Positions 41,801 through 56,070 of a stretch of DNA of 64,000 nt are shown piece by piece. The translations under genes were made by a program, and so were the position numbers. The DNA is from Salticus scenicus (taxonomy: Eukaryota > Arthropoda > Arachnida > Araneae > Salticidae), in assembly GCA_963930645.1 (NCBI GenBank), contig OZ005648.1, forward strand, positions 109,667,092 through 109,731,091, given 5' to 3'. The notes beneath the pieces are model-generated. The model did not search any database and was not told the origin of the DNA. It saw only the letters and a list, made by a program, of their open reading frames with translations. Every line of letters starts with the position of its first letter. Position 1 is the stretch's first letter.

Positions 41801-44011
41801 TATGGTGCACATTTCACACATAAGAAATTATTCATTTTACTTGCCATACTTTGATATTTTATTATGTACTTTTTCCCCCCTAACTTTCCTAATATTATAA
41901 TACATGTTCCAAAAATCAATATTGTATTGTAAAACTACACAGTCAAAGTATTTTTTTTTTAGTTCCCCATCATACTATGGGTATGGGGAACTTAGGTATT
42001 TTAGTTCCCCATCATACTATAGGTATGGGGAACTTAGGTAATCGTGAAAATTTTCGACCTCGGTTTTTTGACTTTTCTACGCGTTTTCAGGTGTGAGGAA
42101 TCCGAAAATGACAAAATTTCTATGGTGTCTGTCTGTAGGGTGTCTGTTAGTGGGTTAGTGTGTTAGTCTGTTAGTGGGTCAGTCCGTTAGTTTGTTAGTC
42201 TGTGTACACGATATCTCAAGAACAAATTGTCGCAGAGAGGTCAGATCAGTTTTAAAATATTACTTTCGACACTGGCAAGAACCCTATTGATTTGCAACAT
42301 TCGAATTTCAAAACTTCGTAAGTTATTAGAAATTTACGATTTTCTTAACATGGGAGAATAGGACAAAAATTCACTTAAACGTGCATTAAATGGAAACGTT
42401 TTACTGTAAAAATATCAGACCAGTTTTAAAATATCAGTTTGGATGCCGGAATGAACATCAGTAACTATAAATATGCTACTTTGAAAATTTCGCAAGTTAT
42501 TGGAAATTTACGAATTTCTTAACATGGCAGGTATAGGGCAAAATTTCACATAAACGTCAATTTTTAGAGATATTTTCATCGTAAAGATGTCAGATTACTT
42601 TTGAAATATTATTTAGGACACTGGCATGAATATTAATGACTATGAATTTTCCAATATAAAGATTTCGTAAGTTATTGGAAATTTACGAATTTCTTAACAT
42701 GTCAGAATAGAGCAAAATTTCACATAAACGTCAATCTTGAGGGATATTTTCATCGTAAAGATGTCAAACCACTTTCGAAATATTATTTAGGATACTGGCA
42801 TGAATATCATAGACTATGATTTTTCCAATTTAAAAAAATTCGTAAGTTATTTAGAATTTACGATTTACTTAATATGTCAGAATAAAGCAAAATTGAGCAT
42901 AAATTTCCATTTTGAGGATCCTAAATACATTAGACAACTTCAAAATTAAGTTTATGATATTTGTTTGAACATGATTGAATACAAATATTCTACTAGGAAA
43001 TTTTCGTAAATTATTCGTAATTTACGATTTTATCATCATAGCGAAATTGTAAATATTTCATATAAATATGAATTTTGAGGTTTATTGCATTGGAAATAGT
43101 AGCATGAAAACTAAACAACAGAAATGACCCTGATAAAATAAATTAATAAATTAGAATAAGATAATTATATCGAAGTGAACGGTGGATAGCCTATTAGGCG
43201 GGGATTTCATTCTGTCACTGTATCAAGCTTTGGTCAAATTCATTTCTTTTAACATGATTATAATATGTCTCGCACTAGAAATTTCTGAGAACATAAATAT
43301 GATGGGGAACTGAGCAGAGTCCACCTATGCCAACTAGTTTTTTTTTAATACCCTGTATAATAAAAATAATTTAACAATTTAAAACATTATTTGAAATGTC
43401 TGTCAGAGGAATTTCAATGTCTGTATAAGAACATAGACATTGAAATGAGTTAAAGTCAGCATTCTTGTGATACTTCTAACATTTTATGCTAACATTTTCC
43501 ACATGTCAATATATGGGGCACATTTCACACATTAGAAATTTATGTTTTTGAATGTTATACTTTACTTATCAAACAATGATGTTTTATTGTATACTTTTTC
43601 TTTTCAGTCTCAACTCTCCGAATATCATACATGTTTTAAAGATCAATATTTAAATAATTAAAGACGTAGTCTTTTATTTATTTATTTATTTTTAGATATC
43701 CTGTATAAAAAAAATAATTTAACAATCTATAAAATTTGTTGAATTATTTTTTATATATATAATAATTAGAGGAATTCTTTAACTGAGAGTTTTCGGTAAT
43801 AAATTATCGTGACCTAGAAGTGTAATATTTTTCAACGTACCTGTATATCTGGCGTCCGAGGCATATCCCAAAGTGCCGCTGCTTCCCAGTGCTGTTCTTG
43901 AAGTGAAAGAAGAGCCATTTCTTCTTTAGCTAAACTATATTCTAGTTCTGCCAGGGCAATTTGGTCGTCAACTGTATTCCTAAATCGAAAAAATAAATAA
44001 AATAAATAATT

Positions 44012-44047
<36 letters not shown>

Positions 44048-46044
44048 TATAGATAGATAGATATACTCACACATATACGTAATATAATATATTAAGGTAT
44101 TGTTTTCACAGGATTGTTTTAAATCGTTATATATTAACGCGAAACAGAATTGAATCATTTATTGATTGATTCATCTATCAACGTCTAGTCCATCCAAACC
44201 GCTAAAACTGAAAACATGACATCTGGACAGTAGATTTCTTTCATGAGGTGTGTTTTAAAATTTTTAAACCTTTTCGCCGTATCTCTGCAATAGTTTCCTT
44301 TAGAAGCTTTAAACTTATTCATCTTTTACCTTGATCAGGGATTAAAAGGAGAAATTTTTATATCATCCAAAATTAAATTTCTAAAGGGGTGAAGGAAGTA
44401 GGGATGAATTCAATAGCAGTTTAGGCTGAATACCGAATATTCAGCCAGTTTTTTTACTCTTATATTAAGGTGTCAATGTCCTAATTTTTCTTACTTTAAT
44501 AATGTCACCATTTGCATTTAGTAATATTTTCTTTTTTAATCAGGAAAAATCATAAACTAGTATGTTGAGGGCATCACAAAACTTCTATATTTTCCTATAC
44601 AAATTCATGCAGTACAAAATATTAACGTTATTTTCCATGATGAATGCAGATGATTTTAATCTCTGAAAAGCATCATAACATTAAATTTTGAGAAAAGAAC
44701 ATTATTATTATTATTATTATTATTTAAGATGATATCTTTGTTTTTAATTGCCACGGATCTATGGTTCAATCACTCATTTTAAAAGGTACTGACAAATTCT
44801 TTTAAAAAATACTCATATCGAAAAATTTACACTAGGAAAGGTACTTCCTCCCCAAGGAGGAGAGAGGAGCAATGCTCACACACACACACACACACATATA
44901 TATTTTTCCTAGTTGACTGTTACTAAATAATTCTTTTTAATTCACAATGAGTCATAAAATTTCTCATTGTGAAATTTACATGAAATTTTATCCAGTATTA
45001 CTACATTAAAAATTATGACAACTCGGATGTCACTGTCACCTAACTGAACATGATTAACCTTAACATGATTTCTCATTTAGTTTTCTTAAAAATAAAATAA
45101 AATAAATTTTTTTCATAAGCTTACTTTTCAGAAAAAAAATGAATTAATATTAGCTTAAAAATTATTACTTATGTTGAAGTTACATAAAATTCAATTATGC
45201 GATATTAAAAAAAAAAAAAAAAAAAAAAAAAGAAAGAAAGAAATTATGAATTAGTTTGATTCATCTTACCCTGCTGTTGTTCTTTTTCGTTCTAAATCAG
45301 TCTTCAGATTCGCAATCAAATCCAACTTCTCTTCGATTTTATCAGAGAGCTGGGCCCGACGTTGGCCACGATTTTCATCGTCCATAATCGGGCCAAAAAT
45401 ATAGGAAATCAGCTTATTTCTTGATTTTTGTCTTTGAACCTACAAAATAATAACAGTGTTTAATAAACTTAAAATTGGTTTAAAAGTTATTAAAAAGTCA
45501 TTGCTAATCCCCCACTTTTAGTTTATGTCATATTGTTTAATATAATTTTTGTAACTTTACCAAACAACATACTTTTTACTTTCCGAACACTACAGTGAGG
45601 AAAGTACTGCAATCATGTCAAAAATCCAAGCTTGATATTTTGGTGTTTCTACATATTTTGCGGTCCCCTGAATACATATTTACTATTTTTACGAAGATGT
45701 ATGTGTGTATGTATGTGAGTGAACACAATAGCGCCTAAACGCTTTGTTTGAATGAGCTGAAAGTTGGTACACATGTTGTAAGTTACCATAGCACGAACCC
45801 TATTGATTTTGGTGAATCTACAGTCGGCTGCAAAATTATTCGAGCACTAGCAATAATCCTTGCCAAAAAAAAGTACACTTAATACAGCTTTGTTAAATAA
45901 ATCCTTGTCGAGTAATGTTCTTAATCAGTCTAAGAACATGATTCGACAAGGATTTACTTAGCAAAACAGTCTTAAGTGTACTTTTTAAACATAGGAATTA
46001 TTGGCTAGTGCTCGAATAATTTTGCAGCCGACTGTAGCACTTAT

Positions 46045-46082
<38 letters not shown>

Positions 46083-47325
46083 AAGAAATTTTTTTTTATC
46101 ATTATGGTCTATGGGCCTAATTTTTTTTAAAGTGCAAAAGCGTCTAAATGCCTTATTGGAATGAGCTGAAAATTTATACACATGTTATGGATCCCCGTGG
46201 CACAAACTATATAAATTTTGGTGAATGTGTCGTTTATGGTTTTTTCACAGGGACACAAAGAAAAATTCTTTATCATTATCCTCTATGGGCCTAAATTTTT
46301 AAAAGTGCAATAGCGTCTAAATGCCTTATTCGAATGAGCTGAAAATTTATACACATGTCCCCGTCGCACAAACTATATAAATTTTGGTAAATGTAACATT
46401 TATAGTTTTCTTTACAGGAACACAAAGAAAAATTCTTTATCATTATGGTCTATATGTAAGCAATTTTTTTTTAAACTGCAATAATGTCTAAACGCTTTAT
46501 TCGTTTGAGCTGTAAATTTATATACATGCTATATTTCAAACCAAAGTTGGACAGTGAACTTACGGTTCAAATATCTTGGATAAGTTCGCTGACCAATTTT
46601 CTCCACATTTTCTTTCCAAATGGTAGCCACTTGAAAATGCGTCATCTTGACAACTTTTGAAATACTTAATCGATTCTAACCGAAGTTGGACAGTGGACTC
46701 AAATACCTTGGAGGATTTCGCTGGGCAAGCTGCTCTGCCATTTTGTTTCAAAGTTGCAGCCACTTAAAATCCCGCTTACACTTGAAAATTTATCACGAGA
46801 ATTTTTGAAATACTGAATTTATTCGAACCAAAGTTGGACAGTGGACATATCTTAGTAATGCATTTGATATGTTCGTTGTCAACTTGATCTGCCACCTTGT
46901 TTTCAACTGTCAGACATTTGAAATTTTCAAATTCACATAAAGGTATTTATGAATCGATTTGGTTAAAACTATACATGTACATAGCCAACGTTCAATATCT
47001 CCTCCAAATCCATTAATAAATTTTATCCGCCATTTTGTTTCAAAATGGCGACCACTTGATGAGGAAAAAGAAATCAATCTACCCTTCCGAATGAGTCAGA
47101 AGGACTTTATTACTGAAAATGAAACGGACACAGAAGAAAAAAACGTATGTATTTTACAACATGGTGTTATTTTATGTAGACGCTTATTTTGATAAGTATA
47201 AATAAGCGAGTTGTTGCAATAGCTAAAATTTTATGTATAGTGAACTTCGAAATTCATTATTTTTTGATGAAAAATAGCCATTTCAGAATGAATGTCTGTA
47301 AGTAGGTACTCCTTATACGCAAAGG

Positions 47326-47359
<34 letters not shown>

Positions 47360-50300
47360 GTTACGTAATGCAGTTTTACCAGTTAGATAATAGTGAAATG
47401 GAATCGATTGATTGGGAACAATAGATCATTGTTAAATAAATAAAAGTTCTTGCAAATAATGCATTATTTTATCTACCTAGAACATTTGTTCTTAAATATT
47501 TTCTATCATCTTTAGCCTTAATCAATAACAAAATTTTAATCGTGACTGTAAGAATAATAGAACAGATCTATGCAACTGATTGTGAGATTTCTATGACATC
47601 AGTCACAGAATTTAAAGAAGGTCACTTCATTTTCAACGTGATTTTATATTTATTAACTTGCTTCTATCAAGTTAAAACAATATTGTCATTGATTTCATTT
47701 AAAAAAAATATATTAAATGATTATTATTTTCTATATTCAATAAAAGAAAGCACTGGATATGTAAAAATTTTCGGCTTCCGGCATGTTTTGAGATTTCCTG
47801 AAAACGACAATTTTTAGCAAATGTCTGTATATGCGTGTGTGACAAAAATATTCTGCAAACTATCTCCAGAACTAATGCATAGAATTTCATAAAAAGTTCT
47901 ATTTAATCTTAACATAAACCGGTGTCAATTAACTTTTAATGCATATTCCTCAACAGATGGCGCTGTCGCCCGTTTTTTCCTTACTTTAATATGGCAAAAT
48001 TTATAGGACAAAATTTCGCATAAACGTGCACAATGAAGATTAATATGTAACCAATTATTATGAAATAAATAAATAAATAAATAAACAAATATATATATAT
48101 AATAGTAAGTCAACCAGGATAATTTTTTTTTTTGTATATTTAACAGAATCGCCAATATCTGTATTTTTCAAAAGAATTCATCAGTACTTCGAGAAAACAA
48201 ATAAGAAAGTTTTGTGATTACCACAAAATATTAGTTTATATTTCGTGTTATTTTCAATACTATTGAAATACAGTATCTAAATTTTAAATATTAAAATGTT
48301 ATACATACATACATATTACATATAATTATTTTGAAGAAACATTAATTTATATTTTTGTTTTTTAAATACCATTTTTCATAATTAGTTATTAGACTATATT
48401 TAATCCATGCAAAATACTTTGTTCTCGTATTAAAATTATCACATATTCGCTCACATCCTAATCTATAAAAATTGTATTGTCCTTTTCTGGTAATAAATGC
48501 CATCTTTTAAGAAGGTTGTCCCAAATGTTTATTTCTAAATGTTTCAAGGACTAAAATCGTCACTGTAACAACTGAACACACAATGAGCCGGAAACTTGAC
48601 CAAAATTTAACGGTTCGATGCAACGTGATGTTGATAAAATTTCACGAAACTTGCGTGAAAGTATTAGATGTGTAAATTCTATCTTTACATTTGTAAAAGG
48701 TCAAAGCGGTATTTCCGTAAAATGCAGCTGTTCTTGCTCAGTCGCTCATAACCATACCGTTGTTCAGAGAAATTCGAATCTGGTAACTATTTTATATCTA
48801 TATTTTAGTTTAAATTGTGAACAAAATTAATAAGTTCCTATAAAATAGGCGCTATAAGCAGCACTAATTTCTTGAACAAAAAGATTAATTTAATTAATGA
48901 TTAATTATGAAAAATTACAGTGGAATGTAATAAAAATTAAAAACTTTTATTTGTGTGTGTCTGTGAATTTGCTGTATTCCCGTCTGTTAAAGATGACAAT
49001 GCTGCATTTATTGAATGTTTGGTTTAAATTAACTTAAAAAAAAAAAAAAAAAAAAAAAACCTTGTTTACATTTTGTTATTCTGTCATTTTTCATAATTCA
49101 TCAATAATTTATATATGAAAATTATAGACAGCAGTCCTATTATTATTTCTAGTAAAAGAAAAATTTAAAAATACATTCAAATGGTTCAGTTGAAATCGCG
49201 CAAAACCTCGTTTCGGACGATTAGATATCATATAATTTTGGATTAAGTTTTCTCTAATCTATCCGCTGGTTATATTTTGCCGCTTAACTTCTTCAGGCAA
49301 TTGAAGCTGCTGTGCAGGCGGACATATATTTTTAGCAATACGTTGTGATGCTTATCTTGTACTCACTTTGGCTTTAAGTTATCTCTTTAACTAATTGGAA
49401 TAATTTAGATGGTCAACTAGGAATCCCTGAGTTGTTTCGCATCTTCTGGAACTTTCTGCTTTCAGAGGTTCCTGAAGAGATAGTCTTACATATTTGTAAT
49501 CTGATTTTAACAATACGATTATTAAATAAAAATACAATTAATTTTGCTCGAAAGAATCCTCAGCATATTGAAATTCAATATAACTCTTGAAACTTCAAAA
49601 GCAGTCCCACAATTTCATAGCATATTTTTGTTCAACATCAAAACTGCAGATAATACAAGTTTTTAATAAGTTTTAATGAATAAGTTAATGAGATAAAATA
49701 CAGAAAAAAATAAATGTAAAAAAAAAAGAAAATTGTTATTTATATATAACTTCAAGAATAATATATTTGTATTACTTTTTTTTTCCTCGTGTGACAGTAT
49801 AAAAGCTCAAATATGATGCACATAAATATTTTGGACTAAGTTCTTTTGTAATGTTAATTATTACTGTTCATATGAAAAATGAGTATGAAATGTAGACTAG
49901 TTTATTAGCTTTTACACTATCTGCCAATAACTATTTGGACATTTTCAAATTTAGATGTTTCGTCAAGATATCCAGAAATTTTTTTTACGAATTACCTTGA
50001 AACTTAGAAAGTATAAAGGACATGTTATACCTCATACTTCAGCAGAAGTTTTACCTCGAAAAGCAAAAGGATACCAGTAAAAAAATTTAAAATCAAAATG
50101 TTTTGTCTCACCCTGTAAAAAAGCAATGCTTGAAATCCCTTTTGGCTCTAGCATGTGATTATGAGGCTTGTTTTAATCATCCGTATTTCTTTTTTAATGA
50201 AACTACCACATATATTCATGGAGATATAACAGTTTCTTAAAAGAAAAAAAAAAATGCAAAATAAAATTGCCATTTTTTAAATTGCAGTACGTAGAGTATG

Positions 50301-50858
50301 TAGACTCAGTGCAAAGCCATTTTTAGGAAACTTGGCATATGACATTAGACACAGCATACTGCAATCAGAATGCAAAAATGTTATCTTACATATATATATT
50401 CAGTTTTTTTTTTTAAAGAAACCATTATATTTCAATGAATATATGTGGGTAACTCATACAAATTTATACAGATAATAAAAAGAAGCCTCATAATCACATG
50501 CTACAGGCAAAACGCATTACAAGTATTACATTTTATAGAGTGATCCAAAAATATTGATTTTTGTTGAATTTTTTACTGGTCCCCTTTTTTTATTCGGGGC
50601 AAAACTTTTGCTGAAATGTATGAAGTATAACATTCTTTGTACTCCTAAAGTTTTAAGATAATTCGTAAAGAATTTTTCAGATATTCGAAATTTTTTTTTT
50701 CTAGATATTTGATAAAACGTCAAAATTCGAAAATGTCCAAATTTTTACTTGGTAGATAGGGTATGAGAAATTTGGTTTAGAACATTTCCATATATGCCTT
50801 CTGATAACAAACAAAAACAAAAATCTAAAACGAAATCGTGCCCCCCCCCCCCCCCCCA

Positions 50859-50893
<35 letters not shown>

Positions 50894-53800
50894 CAGCTGA
50901 TTCTTTTAACAGCAGAGATATCAATTTAGTCGATAATTTTCATGCCAGTTTTTTTTCCTTCTTTTCTTCTTTCTTCTATTTGACAGTGCATAAAGATATC
51001 GCCCATAATTTTACGCTATTATAAGCAACATTTAATCCTAGAAACTTCCAATCTTAAAAATATCGAAGACATTAAAATATTAAAAAAAAATATTTGTTGA
51101 TTTAAAACAACAAAAATCTTTTTAACACAATATTTTTTACGTTAATATGGTATCAATATTTTAAATTGATATCTCTTTTATAAATTAAATAGTATTGATG
51201 TAAAATATCTCATTTTAATTATATTACGTTACTGTGTGCAAATTTTCATCCCTGAAAACATAGAATTCTAAACTCCCGAACTCTTTTATAAAAGAGTCAC
51301 GGATCGAATAAAATTAAAGAGCATTATGAAATATTTCCTTCCTTCTTCCTGCTAGAATAGAACAATGCAAAAGTTTAGATACGCATCGTGTTATTCTGTT
51401 GTATAATAAAATCGCAATTTAACAAAATTGCGGGAAATAGACAATTCTATACATTAAATAAAAAATTAGTACCAAACCTGATCTACAGAAACAGATCAAA
51501 ATCAACCAAATGGATAACTAGGATCGGGCGTTGGTTCAGATGTCTACGTTTTCAGGTGAAACTAATTCAGTTTTTCATTCATCATCAGTTTCCCCAGAAG
51601 AACGTAAAAACTCAGACATTTTAATTTGGTAACAGTCAAGAAAACATTTTTACTTCTCTTACTCATGTATGGTAGAGGAAATATTGCTTTCGGATCCCAT
51701 TTTCGAAACAGATTTTTTCGTTCTTTCTTTTCAATTTACATGCTTTGAGGTCTTCTAAATTAACCCATATTGTACCAAGCATTAAAAAAATGTTTTTTTC
51801 CTTTATAAAATCTTAAATATACGTTTCTTTAAGCCTATGTACACACACAAAATAAAAAAAACTTACCAACCTTTCATTAGCTTAATCAGTACAGGTTGTC
51901 CTAAAAAATAGAACATTCGTTTAGGACAGTCCAAAATATAAGGAAAACAGACCATCTATCTATCTATCTATATATTTATATATTTGCTTTACCAGTACAA
52001 AAATGTAGAATATTACCTCAATAAATTTATATGTCCGTTATTCTTGAAAGTAAAACCTTTTTAAGTAATAATGTGTTGAAAATGTAATGAATAAATTTCA
52101 AGAATCGTCATTTAAAAATTAAAAAAAAAATATATTAAACGTTAATTTAAACTAACGATAAAGACACATGTATTTATTGGACTTTTAAATAATATATCGC
52201 CTTTAATTTGAATTAAAATATTCAAAAGAATTTATGTAAAAACCACTTATGCATGGTGTCCTATTTTTATTACGATGGGGAAATATGGGTTTAAGAGCGG
52301 TCAATTGTATATGCGTCTGTATACTTGTCTGCGCGCGAGTCTTATTAGTATAATTCGAAAACAAATAATATCAGAAGATCAAACTTCCATTTTACTAAAA
52401 TCGAACATGTAGTTCATTTACAGGTACATTCAAAAATGATCAAATGCTTACGCCTATGAGGGACATTTCTTGTTTAACATCTTTAAACTATATTAAACAA
52501 AATAAAAATTTATTTTAAGTGCACAAAAGCATGTTTCATAGAGAATATAATATGAAATGCATGCATTCACTATTCGTTTACAGAGTGCCAAAAAATGAAC
52601 TCTGTTTTATTACGAGCTATATCTGGAAGTTCCTCGAAATACATTTAAAGTGGTATTATGGTTTGCCCTTATTCTGTTACTTTTAAATAACACTGGGTTG
52701 TGCATACACAATTTAAAGATAATATACAAGGTTCCTCAAAACTACACGAACATATTCTTTTGTATTGGATGAAATTGGTGAAAGTGTTTTAGCAAATTAG
52801 ACAATGTCCATTGACATTAATTAGAAATAATTACTTTCCCTAACTGATATTGTAGACACTGTTTTGGAATGCCATTTCTGATCTTGAGTTTTTATTGGTG
52901 TAATTGTTCGTTTTGAAATACCCTGAATACGATTATAAAGTATTTAGCATTAGTAAAAACAAATAAACGAAAATATTTCAAATTTAGTGTTTTGAAGATC
53001 TTATCGGCATGCCCTTTAAAATTTTGATCTAAGATCCGTAAGTTTCAAAAGAATGGTATGCGTTGAAAGAGTTGTCTGAATAATTTCAAATAAAATTTTA
53101 AATTTTATAATTCATACCTGTCAACATTCTAATTAATATTCACATACTTGCCAAAATCAGATTTATCCACCAGTACTTTTAGAAAGGAATCTATCACATA
53201 TATTTTTGACGAATGCATAAAATTAAATAAGCTGAAAGCACAAAAACTTTCCGGTATGAAATCTCCGTGTTGAAAATATTGGAAACTTGGCACCTATGTA
53301 TTCCATAACGTAGTAATACCCACCTTTTTTTTTCACATCAGTATTTTTTAAGAGTATTTTTTTTTCTTATTGTTTTAATCGTAATTATTACATTTAGAGA
53401 AAATTTCTCTCTCTACACACACAACAAAAAGAAAAGAAAAGAAAGAAAGAAACTGTGTGGAAAAAGGGCAGATACTAACAAATACTACAAAATGTTATTT
53501 AGAATGTTGCAGGCATGTAAAGACCATAAGTGTTTTATGAATCTAGTTACCATCTATATTAAGAAATATAAGGTTGCAAAAGGAAGATGAAGTGCCACGA
53601 TGTGAACCTTTGGCAAACTGTCATATTTTCGGATGAGAACACATTAGACTATTTACCTGCAGTAAATGCACATGGACGTAGCAAAGTCTTATAATCAAGA
53701 ATTTGACCTAAACTAATTGCAGCGAAACATAGTGGATTTTCTCTTATGGTATAGAAAGCCTTTTGGAGCATTAGTATATCTAAGTAAGTGAAATGGGAGG

Positions 53801-54279
53801 ACAATAAATAAAAAAAAAAAAGCGCAAAATACATGGCGATTTTGGAGAAAGGTCTGCTGGCGCTTCAGAAAAATCTTTTGTGAAGTAAGTAGTGGCGTTT
53901 TCTCGTGCTAAAAATACTCAAACTTATCAAGTGAAACATGCGATCCAGAAATTACCATTGATCAGTCGGTCACCGACAAGAGTCCCATACCTTGTGTATG
54001 AGCCATTCTTGATCTTGCTATGTGATGGAGGTCCTAAAAACAAACTTCCTGTCAAGAATTGTTGTACTCAAATGTTTACGTGAAATGTGAGCAGTAATTT
54101 CTCAAGCCAAGATCATGGAATTCACCAATATCATGCCCAACCGTGTCAAGTTTTTTTTTTTTTTTAGGCTGCCGATGAATAAATTTAAATTTGTATGTTT
54201 TATGTGTGTCAAGAGTATAATTACAAAGCATGTTTGATTATTACCGTATTTATGATTGTGTCTGGCGAACTATGCTATG

Positions 54280-54317
<38 letters not shown>

Positions 54318-56039
54318 TGATTAAACTCTACAGGAATATTTTATGTAAGTATACTGCAATTTAGGAAATTTTTTCTTTTAATTGATAAATTGTTATGAAA
54401 CTATACTTTACAAAAATCATTTTTTTTTTTTTTTTTTTTTAGATATATTTAAGATTAATTAAAAAAAAGTTTCATAAATTAGTGCATTATGATTTGTAGA
54501 AGGTCTCACTTATAACTCTTTGTTTATTTATTTACTTTTTTTTTTATATAAAATCATTTTATTAATATTTATAAGTAGTTCTTTTCCCTTTCTTTTTTAA
54601 TAACTTTTCATAAAGTGTTTCATTAAATTAATTAAATTTATGCACTGAAGCTATTCTTTTTAAAAGGGCCAGGTAGAATCTATTCCGGCTTTTGATTCGT
54701 CGTGGTTGCACGCGGTTAGTTGGCTTAAAATTTCCACCGTTTCATGGAACAAAACATATTCAGGATTATTGTAATGGGCTATTTTCTGAACACTTAAAAT
54801 CAATATCCTCTTTCTGATGGATTTGGGCAAGTTCCATGATATTTAAAATAAAAGAAGTATTTTGTAATTATAGATATTCCATTTCATCGTTATTCATAAT
54901 AAATTAAAAAATTTTAAAGCGAAAAAATTTAAATCACTCATGCACACGAATTTATACCACGGTCCATGGTATTTTTAGCGCATGAATACAACATCCGGAT
55001 CTAAAACTTTCGGTGCTCGCTGTAGACGTTACGCTAGTTGTACACTGTATCCCTCCGCGGTGTGTGTACGGTGGAAATTTTAAACCAACCAACCGATTGC
55101 AACCACGACGAATCAAAATCCGGAATAGATTCCACCAGGTGCCGCCTTTTGAAAATTAGAAAAACTCATCAGTTCGCTGAGAAATACAAGAGCCAAGCAC
55201 CACAGAAATGACTGGTATTGACAATAAGGAGGATCCCCCTACCTAGAAAGTACTTTATCGTCAAGGCCACTAACCTGGAGCTGAAAGTAAGTTTGTTATA
55301 AATGAGTGCCATCCCAGCTTTATTTTTTTTCTGCCAGATGATATAAAAAGTGTTTAAAAATAAATTTATTTACGATGAGACTATATGGACAAGGCAAATA
55401 TAACTCGCATAGAAAAATTTAGCTCTGTCCTCGAATGGCTCTTCAATTTGAGGACGCTTCGATGGTTTGTCCTCAAATTAGGTTTGAAAAATTTGGTCGC
55501 CTTACATATACTCCAAAACAGAATGTGCATGTGAACGTATACTCCATGAAAATATACTACAAAACAGAAGATGTTAATAGCCAAAATTTGTTAGTTCTCG
55601 AGGTCAGAGCGAATTTTGCTCCAAAAATGGTTTTCATAACAAACCACATTATAAATGTACTGTGTGTGTTGCGATTTTGCATTGCAATGGAAAAAAAATT
55701 TGGTTTTTTTAATATCATAAATTTTTGGTAAGCTGTGAATAAGATTCAAAATAAATTACATTTAAAAAAAAAAATTAAATCCTGATTTTTTTCCGACCTA
55801 TGAGTACCGACGGTACTTGAAAGTACCATATTATTTAATTGCCATTAATTACTACAATATTGTAATAATCACAATTTTTATTGCGTATATTTTTAAATTT
55901 TCTCTTAAGTAATCAGGGGAAAAAAAAAAAAAAACCTTGAAATAAATTTTCTTTGTATTTCATAAAAGGGTTAAGTTAACCATAACAGATATGTTATAGA
56001 AATCCATATACATATTTCTTATCCAGGGAATAAAAAAAA

Positions 56040-56070
<31 letters not shown>

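Noticed and set aside
41961..43337. Regular direct repeats of about 175 bp suggesting a CRISPR-like array
   Set aside because: The repeats are long, diverged and contiguous, without unique spacers, and lie inside a eukaryotic intronic transposon.
46560..46763. 67-residue minus-strand frame
   Set aside because: It lies wholly inside the D-family fragment and corresponds to tandem body units.
55435..55731. 98-residue plus-strand frame with fairly balanced composition
   Set aside because: No splice sites, domain or similarity recognised; an overlapping minus frame is also open. Kept out for lack of support, though a single exon cannot be excluded.
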